Counted from the first letter of the stretch, positions 7,138 through 15,364 are shown. The stretch: DNA of 35,876 nucleotides from Candidatus Omnitrophota bacterium (GCA_016783555.1 JADHWH010000014.1:1-35876); one strand, 5' to 3'. Notes: a model not told the origin generated them from the sequence alone. Program-made: numbers and translations.

Positions 7138-8010
7138 TTAAAAAGGTCCTTTATCGTGGTTTTTATCTATAAAATATTTGGTTAATTGTTTTTTTAGATA
7201 ATTAAACGTTTCATCTACATCATCGAACACTTTAAAAAGCTTTAAATCCTCTTTGGAGATCGTTCCCCATTTATACATTTCATCGAAATTGATTACTCTC
7301 TGCCAGTAATCCCGGCCAAACAGAATGACCGGTAGGGGCCTTCTATGCTTACCTGTCTGCGTGAGAGTAAGTAACTCAAAAAGCTCATCCATCGTCCCAT
7401 AACCTCCCGGGAACACAACAAGAGCTTTTGCTAAATAAAAAAACCAGAATTTACGTATAAAAAAGTAATGAAACTCAAATGCAAGGTCCTTGGTCTGGTA
7501 AAGATTCGGATATTGCTCCATAGGGATACTGATATTTAAACCTACGGATTTACCGCCCGCCATTTTTGCGCCCTGGTTTCCGGCGGCCATTATGCCGGGG
7601 CCACCGCCGGAACAGATCACGAAATTCTTACCTTTTTTCCTCAAACCTTTAAAGTAATGGGTGAGTTTTTTCGCAAGAAGACGAGCATCTTCGTAGTAAC
7701 GCGACATTGCTACATCTCGCTTTGCTTGTTCGTACTGGCGTTTGAGGCTGGGGGAGGGGGATTTTGTTCTTTTTATTCTCTTCTTTATCATCTTAAGTTT
7801 AAGAGAAGTAGCGCTCCGGGAAAAAATTCTAGACGATCCAAAAAATACAACGGTATCTCTCACTCTGTATTTACGGAAACGCGCGGCAGGCTCAATCATC
7901 TCAGACAAAATTCTTATAAGGCGCGCGGATGGACTATTCAAAAAGTCCTTATTTTTGTAAGCTTTTACCAGCCAGCTATATGCAGTTTTCTTTTTGCTCT
8001 TTGATTTCAT
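7138..8010 (-). CDS. LOG-family (lysine decarboxylase-like) nucleotide phosphoribohydrolase
   Basis: 290 residues. The LOG fold is identified by ICSGGGPGIMAAGNQGA and the family signature PGGYGTMDELFELLTLTQTGK. Characterised LOG enzymes cleave nucleoside 5'-monophosphates (cytokinin or AMP-type) to the free base and ribose 5-phosphate; other bacterial members hydrolyse nucleotides such as pyrimidine or purine 5'-monophosphates. This one is about 90 residues longer than plant/actinobacterial LOGs because of a basic N-terminal extension (SARLIRILSEMIEPAARFRKYRV), as in the larger TIGR00730-type bacterial proteins. The ATG at 8010 has no Shine-Dalgarno and lies six bases after a candidate -10 box, so the mRNA may be leaderless. 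Confidence 0.88.
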   Translation of the reverse strand: MKSKSKKKTAYSWLVKAYKNKDFLNSPSARLIRILSEMIEPAARFRKYRVRDTVVFFGSSRIFSRSATSLKLKMIKKRIKRTKSPSPSLKRQYEQAKRDVAMSRYYEDARLLAKKLTHYFKGLRKKGKNFVICSGGGPGIMAAGNQGAKMAGGKSVGLNISIPMEQYPNLYQTKDLAFEFHYFFIRKFWFFYLAKALVVFPGGYGTMDELFELLTLTQTGKHRRPLPVILFGRDYWQRVINFDEMYKWGTISKEDLKLFKVFDDVDETFNYLKKQLTKYFIDKNHDKGPF

Positions 8011-8016
8011 ATCTTA

Positions 8017-8045
8017 ACTATAGCACAGTATACGTATTATAGCAA
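8017..8045 (-). promoter_or_regulatory. Candidate promoter of the LOG gene, giving a leaderless mRNA
   Basis: Minus strand TTGCTA (8040-8045), 17-bp spacer, TATAGT (8017-8022); the CDS begins six bases later. A second TATAAT (8036-8041) has a worse -35 partner. Either choice leaves no ribosome site before the ATG. Confidence 0.5.
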
Positions 8046-8080
8046 TTTTTTATATTCGCGCTCGACCCATGTCGGAAAAT

Positions 8081-8095
8081 AGGGGACCGTCCCCT
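8081..8095. repeat. Short GC-rich hairpin AGGGGAC-C-GTCCCCT
   Basis: Seven-base perfect arms around a single base, between the typA stop (8111) and the LOG promoter. It may help terminate typA transcription but is followed by only a short A/T run. Similar GGGGACNGTCCCC motifs occur as dispersed repeats in many environmental genomes. Confidence 0.5.
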
Positions 8096-8110
8096 TAGCT
8101 TCTATTTTGA

Positions 8111-9937
8111 TTATACCTTACGGCTCACCCGCTTGCGGTCTACCTCTTTTAAATTCAATTTCCGTAGCCTTATATGCTTGGGAGTTATCTCAACCAATTC
8201 ATCATCCTCAATAAACTCAAGGGCGAACTCAAGGGTCATTTGCCGCGGAGGTATAAGTGCGATCGCGTCATCACTTCCTGCAGCACGCATATTGCTTAAT
8301 TTCTTTTCACGTAAGGCGTTTACAACAAGATCGGCCCCTTTATTGTTTGCACCAACGATCATCCCCTCATATAGTTTTTCGCCCGGTTTAACAAGAATCT
8401 CACCGCGCGCCTGTAAATTAAAAAGCGCGTACGCCACCGCATTACCGGCTCCATGTGAAATGAGAACGCCACTTTGACGGGCAGGCATATCTCCTTTATA
8501 GGTCTGATATTCAAGGAAATTTTGGTACATGACGCCGCTACCTCGGGTCATCATAAGAAAATCGCTTCTAAACCCGATTAACGCCCTTGAGGCAATAACA
8601 AATTCCATACGGCTAGTGCCGGAAGATGTTGGTTTTAGATCGCGCATTTGAGCCTTGCGGACTCCAAGCGCCTGCATAATAACGCCCTGATACTCATCTT
8701 CTACCTCGATTATCACCTCTTCAACGGGCTCGAGCGTTTGACTGCCCATTTTCTTCAAAATAACCCGCGGCCTGGAGACTTCCATCTCATACCCTTCGCG
8801 ACGCATCGTTTCAATAAGAATAGCGAGATGCAGTTCACCGCGGCCTGAAACCTTTACCCGCTCAGTTCCCTCCATCTCCTCGACCTTGATGCCAACATTG
8901 ATCATGGCCTCATGCTCAAGACGTTCCCGTATATGTCGTGATGTTAAAAATCTGCCCCCATCCTTACCTGAAAGAGGGCTTGTATTATGAGAAAAGTTCA
9001 TAGAGATCGTAGGCTCATCTATCTTAATAGCAGGCAATCCCTTTGGCTTGTCAGCGCACGCAAGTGTCTCTCCAACCTCTACATCCTCTATCCCTGAGAT
9101 CAATATAATATCTCCTGCTATAGCCTCATTGGCCTCAATACGGCTTAGTCCGCGATACTTCATGATCTTGGTTGCCTTGCTTCTGACAACAGTTCCATCA
9201 TGTTTCACGAGCGCCACAGGATCCCCAACATGGACAGACCCATGAAAAACCCGCCCTATAGCAATTCGCCCGACATAAGAGTCATAATCAAGCATTGTAA
9301 CCAGCATCTGAAAAGGCAGATCAGGGTTAGCTATCGGCGGCAATACCCTATGCAGGATAGTCTCTAAAAGAGGTTTCATAGAATCTCTCGTATCATCAAG
9401 GTCAAGAATTGCGTAACCTTCCTTTCCCGAAGCGTAAACGATCGGAAAATCAAGCTGCTCATCAGAAGCGTTCAACTCACAAAAAAGATCAAATGTCATA
9501 TCCGCCACTTCGTCCGGGCGGGCATGGGGACGATCGAGCTTATTTATCACAAGTATTGGTTTTAAATGTAACTCAAGTGACTTCTTCAAAACAAATTTAG
9601 TCTGCGGCATGGGCCCTTCAAAAGCGTCAACAAGAAGAAGCACGCCATCGACCATCTTAAGAATACGTTCGACCTCACTGCCAAAATCAGCATGCCCGGG
9701 CGTATCAACAAGATTGAATTGCACCCCTTTATATTGGAGGGAAGCGTTTTTAGACAGAATGGTAATACCTCTTTCTTTCTCAAGAGGATTTGAGTCCATT
9801 ATGGCAACCTCACCCTCTTTGAATTCATAAGTGCCTGTATATTTGAGAAGGGCATCTATAAGGGTAGTTTTCCCATGGTCAACGTGCGCTATAATCGCAA
9901 GGTTCCTTAAATCTTTTCTTCTTTTTTGATTTGGCAT
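8111..9937 (-). CDS. typA: TypA/BipA translational GTPase
   Basis: 608 residues, full length for BipA. Order: GTPase domain with G1 AIIAHVDHGKTTLIDALL, switch I ERGITILSKNAS, G3 DTPGHADFGSEVERIL and G4 NKLDRPHARPDEV; then the EF-G-like beta-barrel domain II, domains III and V, and the BipA-specific C-terminus (FRSDFLMMTRGSGVM...AYALFNLQARG). It binds the 70S ribosome and helps large-subunit assembly and growth at low temperature or under stress. Its neighbour upstream on the same strand is a cold-shock gene, which fits. The ATG at 9937 has only a weak ribosome site and is preceded by a tiny in-frame ORF. Confidence 0.97.
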   Translation of the reverse strand: MPNQKRRKDLRNLAIIAHVDHGKTTLIDALLKYTGTYEFKEGEVAIMDSNPLEKERGITILSKNASLQYKGVQFNLVDTPGHADFGSEVERILKMVDGVLLLVDAFEGPMPQTKFVLKKSLELHLKPILVINKLDRPHARPDEVADMTFDLFCELNASDEQLDFPIVYASGKEGYAILDLDDTRDSMKPLLETILHRVLPPIANPDLPFQMLVTMLDYDSYVGRIAIGRVFHGSVHVGDPVALVKHDGTVVRSKATKIMKYRGLSRIEANEAIAGDIILISGIEDVEVGETLACADKPKGLPAIKIDEPTISMNFSHNTSPLSGKDGGRFLTSRHIRERLEHEAMINVGIKVEEMEGTERVKVSGRGELHLAILIETMRREGYEMEVSRPRVILKKMGSQTLEPVEEVIIEVEDEYQGVIMQALGVRKAQMRDLKPTSSGTSRMEFVIASRALIGFRSDFLMMTRGSGVMYQNFLEYQTYKGDMPARQSGVLISHGAGNAVAYALFNLQARGEILVKPGEKLYEGMIVGANNKGADLVVNALREKKLSNMRAAGSDDAIALIPPRQMTLEFALEFIEDDELVEITPKHIRLRKLNLKEVDRKRVSRKV

Positions 9938-9943
9938 ATTCTT

Positions 9944-9979
9944 TTAGTTTTCCAGTTTCTTTATTCTCCCTGTACGCAT
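9944..9979 (-). CDS. Possible 11-residue upstream ORF before typA
   Basis: ATG at 9979 with GGAGGT four bases upstream encodes MRTGRIKKLEN and stops with TAA six bases before the typA ATG, in the same frame. The good ribosome site belongs to this ORF, while typA's own is weak, so coupled translation is possible. Nothing beyond position and ribosome site supports it. Confidence 0.3.
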   Translation of the reverse strand: MRTGRIKKLEN

Positions 9980-9991
9980 CTTACCTCCATA

Positions 9992-10030
9992 GTAAATAAG
10001 GCCCGGCAGTTATAGCCGGGCCTTATTTAC
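9992..10030 (-). terminator. 16-bp hairpin after the cold-shock gene
   Basis: Perfect arms GTAAATAAGGCCCGGC (9992-10007) and GCCGGGCCTTATTTAC (10015-10030) with a 7-nt loop begin eight bases past the csp stop. The GC-rich upper stem and AT-rich base make it a plausible bidirectional intrinsic terminator that isolates csp from typA. Confidence 0.8.
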
Positions 10031-10037
10031 ATTGAAG

Positions 10038-10241
10038 TTATATCTTCACTACGTTTGTTGCTTGAGGGCCTTTCGGGCCTTCTTCGATTTCGAATTCAAC
10101 TTCTTGTCCATCACTTAAAGACTTAAAGCCTTCGCCCTGAATTGCATTATGGTGAACAAAACAATCTTTGCTTCCATCATCCGGCGTTATGAACCCGTAA
10201 CCTTTTTGGTCACTGAACCACTTAACTTTTCCTTTTGCCAT
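10038..10241 (-). CDS. csp: CspA-type cold-shock protein
   Basis: 67 residues, the usual length of a single cold-shock domain. RNP-1 is KGYGFI (in [12 protein letters not shown]) and RNP-2 is DCFVHH, both lined with the aromatic residues that bind single-stranded [14 protein letters not shown] and [11 protein letters not shown] complete the fold. Such proteins act as RNA chaperones, in cold or constitutively. The ATG has a strong AAAGGAGG about 11 bases upstream. It is a single-gene unit with a consensus promoter (10364-10392), a leader of about 115 nt containing a terminator-like hairpin, and a strong terminator after the stop. A long leader is typical of cold-inducible csp genes; cold induction here is inferred. 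Confidence 0.97.
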   Translation of the reverse strand: MAKGKVKWFSDQKGYGFITPDDGSKDCFVHHNAIQGEGFKSLSDGQEVEFEIEEGPKGPQATNVVKI

Positions 10242-10291
10242 TACTTACTACACCTCCTTTTTATCAAATTTTAGTAAACAATGGCAGAAAC

Positions 10292-10327
10292 AAAAAAAAC
10301 GCACGGCGAACTTTCTTTTACCATGCG
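10292..10327 (-). promoter_or_regulatory. Terminator-like hairpin in the csp leader (possible attenuator)
   Basis: Minus strand: CGCATGG (10321-10327), a 14-nt loop, CCGTGCG (10300-10306, one G-U pair), then eight T residues (10292-10299). This has the form of an intrinsic terminator, yet lies between the csp promoter and start codon, so it could end transcription early or serve as a temperature-sensitive switch. Confidence 0.6.
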
Positions 10328-10363
10328 GTCTAAGATTTCCACGCTCTTATTTACTGCTAAAAT

Positions 10364-10392
10364 AGTATACTTCAATTACCCCTGTTTGTCAA
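10364..10392 (-). promoter_or_regulatory. Consensus promoter of the cold-shock gene
   Basis: Minus strand TTGACA (10387-10392, perfect), 17-bp spacer, TATACT (10364-10369). The predicted start of transcription is near 10357. Confidence 0.85.
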
Positions 10393-10428
10393 CTAAATTA
10401 TTCAAAAATGAAATTGAATAATAGAGAT

Positions 10429-10466
10429 GTAGGGCACCCTTAAGGGTGCCCTACGGTTGTGGATAA
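10429..10466. repeat. Palindromic repeat with DnaA box, copy 2
   Basis: 26-bp perfect palindrome (GTAGGGCACCCTT / AAGGGTGCCCTAC, 10429-10454) followed by an exact DnaA box (TGTGGATAA, 10458-10466), lying between csp and the large exported protein. Confidence 0.9.
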
Positions 10467-10510
10467 CTTCTTTAATAACTCGTGGGGTGGCACAGGAGAT
10501 GTTCGCCCCG

Positions 10511-13447
10511 CTACTTATCTTCAAAGGTGCCGCCGAAGTAATTATCCCTGGCGGCTTCAAGAACCTCTCGTTCCGTATAGAATAGGGCCCCTAATCTCAG
10601 GTGTGTATCATATGCTGTCATCTTCATGGGGCAGACATCATCATCGCTATCGAATTTGAGGTAACTCAGGAATGGCTCTATCGCCCTGATCATCGAGTCT
10701 GCTCGCGTGTATCGGTCTCGATAGGTCTTCCGGAGCTGTTTCATGATTTCGGCCGGGTCTTCTTTCTTATCAAGCGCCTCTGCAAGGTCTTTCAGAAAGG
10801 TCTTACTAAAGGTTACGGAATCCTGCTGGTTTAAGATAACTTCACTTATCGAGTCACCGCTCACACCGGCATAGCCATTAAGACGCGGACCTAAAGTAGT
10901 CATCTCTGTCTGCAGCCATTGTCCTTTGAATGTGCCATTCCTCTCAAAAACCTTTATATCAGCGGTCATCCTTTCGCTAAGGTCCTCTATATTCAGCATA
11001 TCCACAACCGTATCAAGGCCCTGCAGAAAGGGGCAACCGGCGGGCACTGTTACCGTTGATGCGCGAAATTGCTGTTTTGCCTCCTTCTCGTAATCTTCGA
11101 GCGTTGTGATAAAATTATCGAGGTTGTGCGTCCAGCTAAGCATGTCGGTAAACTCGGTGTAGACCCTTCCCATATCGGTCCATGCTTCATCCATCAGCTC
11201 CGTCGCCCTATAGAGTTTATCTGCAATCTCCCGCGGCCCTTGCTCGCCGCCATGTGCCTCTCCCCACTCCAAAATATCCACATAAAATACCGCCTTGGGA
11301 GGGAACTCTTCGTCTTCATCGATAATGGCCGCCACCTCAATATAGTTGCGGCCTTTATCAAGAAGGCTCAGTTTAATCGAAAAATCTTTTTCAACGGAGG
11401 AGCCGAACTCCATTGCCGCCAGATCCTCTTCCAAAAATTGAGTCTCGGTCAGCAAGTTTCGGATCACCAGCCTCCCCACCGGAGAAGGCCCCATCCCAAT
11501 ATTCTCAATAAGGACCGTGAAATCCACCAACCCTATCGCCTCTATCTGCTCCTCGACCAGCTCGTGGATCGACGCCTCGAGGATGGAGACGTCTAAGTGC
11601 ACAGGATAATCGCGTTCCGGCAGGATGGATACGATAAACAACTGCTTGAGGGGCGGATGCATCTCTCCGAAGACGAGCTCCAATTCAAGAATGTGGGTAC
11701 CCTGCCCAAGCACAGACGGGTCAAAAGGGATACTAATTGTCTCTGCGGTACGTGGCTCTAAGGCCGAAAATGTACCTGTAAATAGGGCTTCCCCGGCCGG
11801 CTTTTTAACCTGGCATTGACCGGCGTTGGAGGGGTACTTCCCGACATTGCGTAAAACAAAGAGGATCTCTGCATCCTCTCCAACAATCGCCGGTTTTGGG
11901 ATCTGCCATGCGCTGCTTTGGATGATTGCGGGGCTGGGAACCAGCGGCGTGTCAAAGCTCTTTTTGACGACAATATCTTCTTCTTTGGATATTAATGACG
12001 TTATACGAAAGACGGCATCGTGTCCACCGGGAGACGGTATGTATAACGCCGCCTCTGCGGGAAAGTAGGCAGCCCCTCCAGGCATGATCTCGCTGCCCTG
12101 GTATTGTCCCAGCTGCTCGAGACGGCCGGCTGTACTGCTATCTTTATCTTCGACAGTAAGCCTCACGAGGTAAGTCCCGTCAGCCACGGTCTCTTCTCCA
12201 ATATTCTGTATCATTCCGCGGACAAACATCTTTGCCATAATATTGCCGGGATAGAGCCTGACCCTGGTCAGCACTATATCCTGTTCGGTCATCCTGAGTA
12301 TGCTGAGGGGGTTTGCGGCCCTGCTCTTTTCTATCTCTACTGTTTTATGCACTATGATATCATCCGGCATGATAACGCATTCAAGCGCATACGAGCCGGC
12401 CGCCGGCGTCCATAAGAAGGTGAATGGCGCGGGGCACTTATCACCAGGGTCCGGGGCAACGCTGCCCACCGTATACTCCCCCATAAGCGCTTCGCTGACA
12501 TAAAATGAAACCTTTGTGTCCGATGACGACTCCGCGGTCCCGTGGTTCAGGACCCTTCCCATGACCTTTATCTCTTTTCCCTCGCGACGCTGGCCCACTA
12601 TACGAATAGTCTCATCGGAAAAACAAAGCGCCGGGACCCCCGTAACCTGCACGGGATCGCTCACCACTTGATTATATACTATCTCAGCAGCATCGTACCC
12701 TTCAGTCAGGCGCATCTCGGCCATGACACAGAATGTCTCGGCAAGCTCCGAGGTCCATTGTGCTGAAAAGGTCTTGCTATCCTGCGGAGGTATCACTTCA
12801 TCCTGAGTAATGGTAAGCCATCCCTGGAAGTTATTAGCAATTTCTTTGTAGATAGCGATGGAGATGCCGTTGACAGGCACCTCTGTCCCCCCGACATTAT
12901 GAACGGTAACGGATACCTCGGCTGGCTCTCCTGCCACGGGTTCTTGGGGATTGAAGGAGATCTCCTCCCTCAATATTTTAAGCTTGGCCTTTTCGGGTTC
13001 TTCGCGTTCCCCCGTCTCTTCAGCTTCCAATATAACGCCGCCGCTAAAGGGCAGTGGATTATTGATGTAGCCGATACCGCGGATAGGCTTGACAGAGCTC
13101 GTTATCTGATTAGGCCCTACATTGCCTTTGGGGCCCGGCTCAACGGCCTCGGCCTTTACGACTATCTTTCTTATGCCGGGGAGCATCATTGCGGTATCTG
13201 TGGTCCGGAATAAGATATCTGATTTCGACTTAAGGAGGGTCCCTTTCGGGATGAGGATGAGCGGTCCGCGCTTCTTCCGGGGTTTCTCATCATCGTCGTG
13301 CTCTTCCGCTACCGGTAGCCCCTTTTGCTCTCTTGTAAAAACCACAATGCCTTTGGCCTTCTCGGCCTTAAACTCAAAACCAACTAGGATTAAACAGGTG
13401 AATAGGAGAATTGCAGGTACAGCAAGGTCTTTCAATCTCTGCAACAT
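10511..13447 (-). CDS. Exported protein with baseplate-J-like N-terminus and CARDB-like repeats
   Basis: 978 residues. An N-terminal hydrophobic stretch (PAILLFTCLILVGF, residues 11-24) acts as signal peptide or anchor. Residues 64-137 read LILIPKGTLLKSKSDILFRT..., then VKAEAVEPGPKGNVGPNQIT, then INNPLPFSGG, which closely fits the phage baseplate gpJ-like pattern (PxGT, FRTT, V-A--PG--GNV, IT, NP-PFSGG). From about residue 160 come several beta-sandwich repeats of CARDB type (EPVAGEPAEVSVTVHNVGG; EDAEILFVLRNVGK; VDFTVLIENIGMG), often used in surface adhesion. The last ~200 residues are helical and charged (YRATELMDEAWTDMGRVYTEF). A cell-surface or secretion-apparatus role is inferred. It is flanked by palindromic repeats on both sides and appears to be its own unit. 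Confidence 0.85.
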   Translation of the reverse strand: MLQRLKDLAVPAILLFTCLILVGFEFKAEKAKGIVVFTREQKGLPVAEEHDDDEKPRKKRGPLILIPKGTLLKSKSDILFRTTDTAMMLPGIRKIVVKAEAVEPGPKGNVGPNQITSSVKPIRGIGYINNPLPFSGGVILEAEETGEREEPEKAKLKILREEISFNPQEPVAGEPAEVSVTVHNVGGTEVPVNGISIAIYKEIANNFQGWLTITQDEVIPPQDSKTFSAQWTSELAETFCVMAEMRLTEGYDAAEIVYNQVVSDPVQVTGVPALCFSDETIRIVGQRREGKEIKVMGRVLNHGTAESSSDTKVSFYVSEALMGEYTVGSVAPDPGDKCPAPFTFLWTPAAGSYALECVIMPDDIIVHKTVEIEKSRAANPLSILRMTEQDIVLTRVRLYPGNIMAKMFVRGMIQNIGEETVADGTYLVRLTVEDKDSSTAGRLEQLGQYQGSEIMPGGAAYFPAEAALYIPSPGGHDAVFRITSLISKEEDIVVKKSFDTPLVPSPAIIQSSAWQIPKPAIVGEDAEILFVLRNVGKYPSNAGQCQVKKPAGEALFTGTFSALEPRTAETISIPFDPSVLGQGTHILELELVFGEMHPPLKQLFIVSILPERDYPVHLDVSILEASIHELVEEQIEAIGLVDFTVLIENIGMGPSPVGRLVIRNLLTETQFLEEDLAAMEFGSSVEKDFSIKLSLLDKGRNYIEVAAIIDEDEEFPPKAVFYVDILEWGEAHGGEQGPREIADKLYRATELMDEAWTDMGRVYTEFTDMLSWTHNLDNFITTLEDYEKEAKQQFRASTVTVPAGCPFLQGLDTVVDMLNIEDLSERMTADIKVFERNGTFKGQWLQTEMTTLGPRLNGYAGVSGDSISEVILNQQDSVTFSKTFLKDLAEALDKKEDPAEIMKQLRKTYRDRYTRADSMIRAIEPFLSYLKFDSDDDVCPMKMTAYDTHLRLGALFYTEREVLEAARDNYFGGTFEDK

Positions 13448-13525
13448 AAGAGCACCCTTTTTTCGCTAAAAATAATAATACAAAAACTATTGTATCACAG
13501 AAGAAGCCGAAAAACTATATAAGAT

Positions 13526-13563
13526 GTAGGGCACGCTTAAGCGTGCCCTACGGTTGTGGATAA
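13526..13563. repeat. Palindromic repeat with DnaA box, copy 3 (covarying variant)
   Basis: Same layout as the other copies but with GGGCACGCTT / AAGCGTGCCC arms: one base changed on each side so that pairing is kept. An exact DnaA box (TGTGGATAA) follows at about 13555-13563. Confidence 0.88.
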
Positions 13564-13596
13564 CTTTCAGAACCGTTCCCAATTATCCGGACAGAT

Positions 13597-13634
13597 GTAG
13601 GGCACCCTTAAGGGTGCCCTACGGTTGTGGATAA
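13597..13634. repeat. Palindromic repeat with DnaA box, copy 4
   Basis: 26-bp perfect palindrome (13597-13622) plus an exact DnaA box (13626-13634), in direct orientation to copy 3 about 70 bp away, placing two DnaA boxes in a short intergenic stretch. Confidence 0.9.
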
Positions 13635-13644
13635 CTTTGCTCCG

Positions 13645-13923
13645 CTAATCTCTGGACTTGCTGAGGCGTTTGAGGTTGCGCTTATCGTGATATATTAAGG
13701 CTAGTTTTTTCTGGCGGGACCAGGTTTTGATTTGGGCTTCGCGTTTCTGAGCTTGAGAGCGGTTTGGATAAATCTCCTTATAAACTAGCTTCACAGGAAG
13801 GCGGCCTCTGGTGCATCCGCCTCCTTTCTTGCGATTATGCTCTTTTAGTCGTCGATCTATGTCTGTGGTGCTGCCGGTGTACAACAGGCCATCTCGACAC
13901 CTGACTATGTAGATATGCCACAT
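13645..13923 (-). CDS. GIY-YIG endonuclease-domain protein (UPF0213/YhbQ-like)
   Basis: 92 residues. The GIY-YIG fold is seen in HIYIVRCRDGLLYTGSTTDIDRRLKEHN (the motif appears here as IYI...YTG, with the catalytic Tyr, Arg and His), followed by LVYKEIYPNRSQAQKREAQIKTWSRQKKLALI. Small stand-alone GIY-YIG proteins of this type are very common; a structure-specific DNA nuclease activity is presumed. A ribosome site (AGGAAAC) precedes the ATG. It sits between repeat clusters, as such genes often do. Confidence 0.92.
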   Translation of the reverse strand: MWHIYIVRCRDGLLYTGSTTDIDRRLKEHNRKKGGGCTRGRLPVKLVYKEIYPNRSQAQKREAQIKTWSRQKKLALIYHDKRNLKRLSKSRD

Positions 13924-13947
13924 TGTTTCCTCATCCTGGCCCCTCGA

Positions 13948-14200
13948 CCCTTCGACGCGGCAGCCTTCGGCTGCCTTGCTCAGGGCAGGCGAGTACTTTT
14001 AGGGACAGGTCCAAAGGTACCAGGTCTCACTTCGAGAAGCATGCCCTGAGCAAGCGAGGCGCAAAGCGCCGAGCGCGTCGAAGGGTGGCTCCTTGGGACC
14101 TGTCCCTAATTATCCTAATTATCAATTATCGAAGGGTGGCTCCTTGGGACCTGTCCCTAATTATCCTAATTATCCCTAATTATCCTAATTATCCTGTGCT
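13948..14200. repeat. Nested inverted and tandem repeats in the intergenic region
   Basis: This 290-bp gap holds no gene. It contains two hairpin elements in opposite orientation: 13948-13987 (CCCTTCGACGC, stem GGCAGCC-TTC-GGCTGCC, TTGCTCAGGG) and 14042-14085 (CCCTGAGCAAG, stem GGCGC-AAA-GCGCC, CGTCGAAGGG). Overlapping this is an inverted pair TTAGGGACAGGTCC (13999-14012) and GGACCTGTCCCTAA (14096-14109), and a 51-bp direct duplication, 14078-14128 and 14129-14179, starting TCGAAGGGTGGCTCC. A TAATTATCC micro-repeat follows to about 14195. An ORF drawn across it on the plus strand is repeat sequence, not a gene. Confidence 0.8.
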
Positions 14201-14212
14201 TTCGGGGACGTC

Positions 14213-15364
14213 CTACTTGCTGCCGACATACATGTGGTATTCCAGAAGTCGGCATTCTATCCTAGCATTAAAGAAAATAAGCCGGCGGCTGGTCCGCAAC
14301 CCCACCTTCTTTGCCAGGGCCATATTCCCAGTAAAGACATACCCGGTAAACCCCGCGCATTTATTCTTAAAGAAATCCCCTATGCTTTTATAGGTGGCCT
14401 CCAGCTCGTGCTGCTTTCCAAGCCTAAGGCCATATTCTGGGTTAATAATAACAATCCCTTTCTCTTCGGGGATCGGGGTATCGTTAAAATCACAGACATG
14501 AAATTCAATCATCTCATGGACCCCGGCAGTTTGAGCATTTTTCTTCGCGGCCTCAACCGCCTTTTTATCAATGTCGGTTGCGATGATCTGGAAAGGCAGC
14601 TCTTTCTTTGACTTGGCATGTATCTCTTTACGTAAAGCACTCCATGCCTTTGAATCGAATCCCATTATGTGCTTCAACCCAAAATTGCTCCGCAAAAGAC
14701 CGGGCGCACGCTTCAAAGCGATTAGTGCGGCTTCTATTGCAAGCGTACCGCTCCCGCACATAGGATTCACTAAAGGTTGTGAACCGTCAAAACCTGTGGC
14801 TCGCAAAAGAGCAGCTGCCAAGGTCTCCCGCAGGGGGGCTGCAAGGGGAATTTTCCGATAGTTTCGGTCTGAAAGCTTTCTTCCTGAAGTATTGAGATAT
14901 ACCCAGCATTTGTCACCGTCCCAATAAAGGTTTATCACCACATTGTCTCTGTCCGGTCCGGAATCTGGCCTACTGCCGCGTTTCTCGGAGATCCGGTCAA
15001 CGATCGCATCTTTCAGCTTTCTGCTGGCAAAAACAGAATTATTGATAGTGAAGGTATTTACACGGGAGACAACGCTAAGGTATTCCGAGGGTGCAATATA
15101 GTCTTCCCACGGAAATGATACGACATTCTGGTACAGTTCATCAGGGTCTTTACAGGAAAATTGCATAAGCAGGCAAAGTACGTTAACGCCAGTGTGCAAC
15201 ATAAGATTAAGCCTCATCGCATCATGTAACGATGCGGCTATATCTATCCTGGTGTCGGTTATAGACCGCACTCTATACCCCAATTGTTCTACCTCTTGGC
15301 GTAAATAGTCAGCTACTCCCCGGGCACACGTAATCACCAACGTTTCTTTTTTGTGCATATCCAT
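14213..15364 (-). CDS. RlmL-like THUMP-domain 23S rRNA m2G methyltransferase
   Basis: 383 residues from the ATG at 15364 (AGGAA about ten bases upstream, and family members begin just before this point); the frame is open to a GTG at 15400. The N-terminal part (LVITCARGVADYLRQEVEQLGY...) is the ferredoxin-like/THUMP RNA-binding region. The catalytic Rossmann domain follows: PLRETLAAALL, motif I PMCGSGTLAIEAALIA, IIATDIDKKAVEAAKKNAQTAG and motif IV NPEYGLRLG. Motif IV of N2-guanine methyltransferases is normally NPPYG; here the second Pro is Glu, a mild deviation. It matches the RlmL N-terminal methyltransferase half, without the RlmK half fused in E. coli. Confidence 0.88.
   Translation of the reverse strand: MDMHKKETLVITCARGVADYLRQEVEQLGYRVRSITDTRIDIAASLHDAMRLNLMLHTGVNVLCLLMQFSCKDPDELYQNVVSFPWEDYIAPSEYLSVVSRVNTFTINNSVFASRKLKDAIVDRISEKRGSRPDSGPDRDNVVINLYWDGDKCWVYLNTSGRKLSDRNYRKIPLAAPLRETLAAALLRATGFDGSQPLVNPMCGSGTLAIEAALIALKRAPGLLRSNFGLKHIMGFDSKAWSALRKEIHAKSKKELPFQIIATDIDKKAVEAAKKNAQTAGVHEMIEFHVCDFNDTPIPEEKGIVIINPEYGLRLGKQHELEATYKSIGDFFKNKCAGFTGYVFTGNMALAKKVGLRTSRRLIFFNARIECRLLEYHMYVGSK

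Noticed and set aside
7074-13634. Cluster of DnaA boxes as a replication origin
   Set aside because: Boxes are spread over 6.6 kb as parts of a repeat, no AT-rich unwinding region is next to them, and no dnaA, dnaN, gyrB or gidA gene is in the window.
13597-13634. Regularly spaced palindromes as a CRISPR array
   Set aside because: Only two copies lie close together, spacing elsewhere is irregular, the unit is a perfect palindrome, and no cas gene is present.
13645-13923. GIY-YIG gene as the homing endonuclease of the tRNA intron
   Set aside because: It lies 4.4 kb away, outside the intron, and has the form of the common free-standing UPF0213-type protein.
13923-14393. 156-codon plus-strand frame
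   Set aside because: Its first half is translated repeat DNA with visible duplications and its second half is antisense to the RlmL-like gene.
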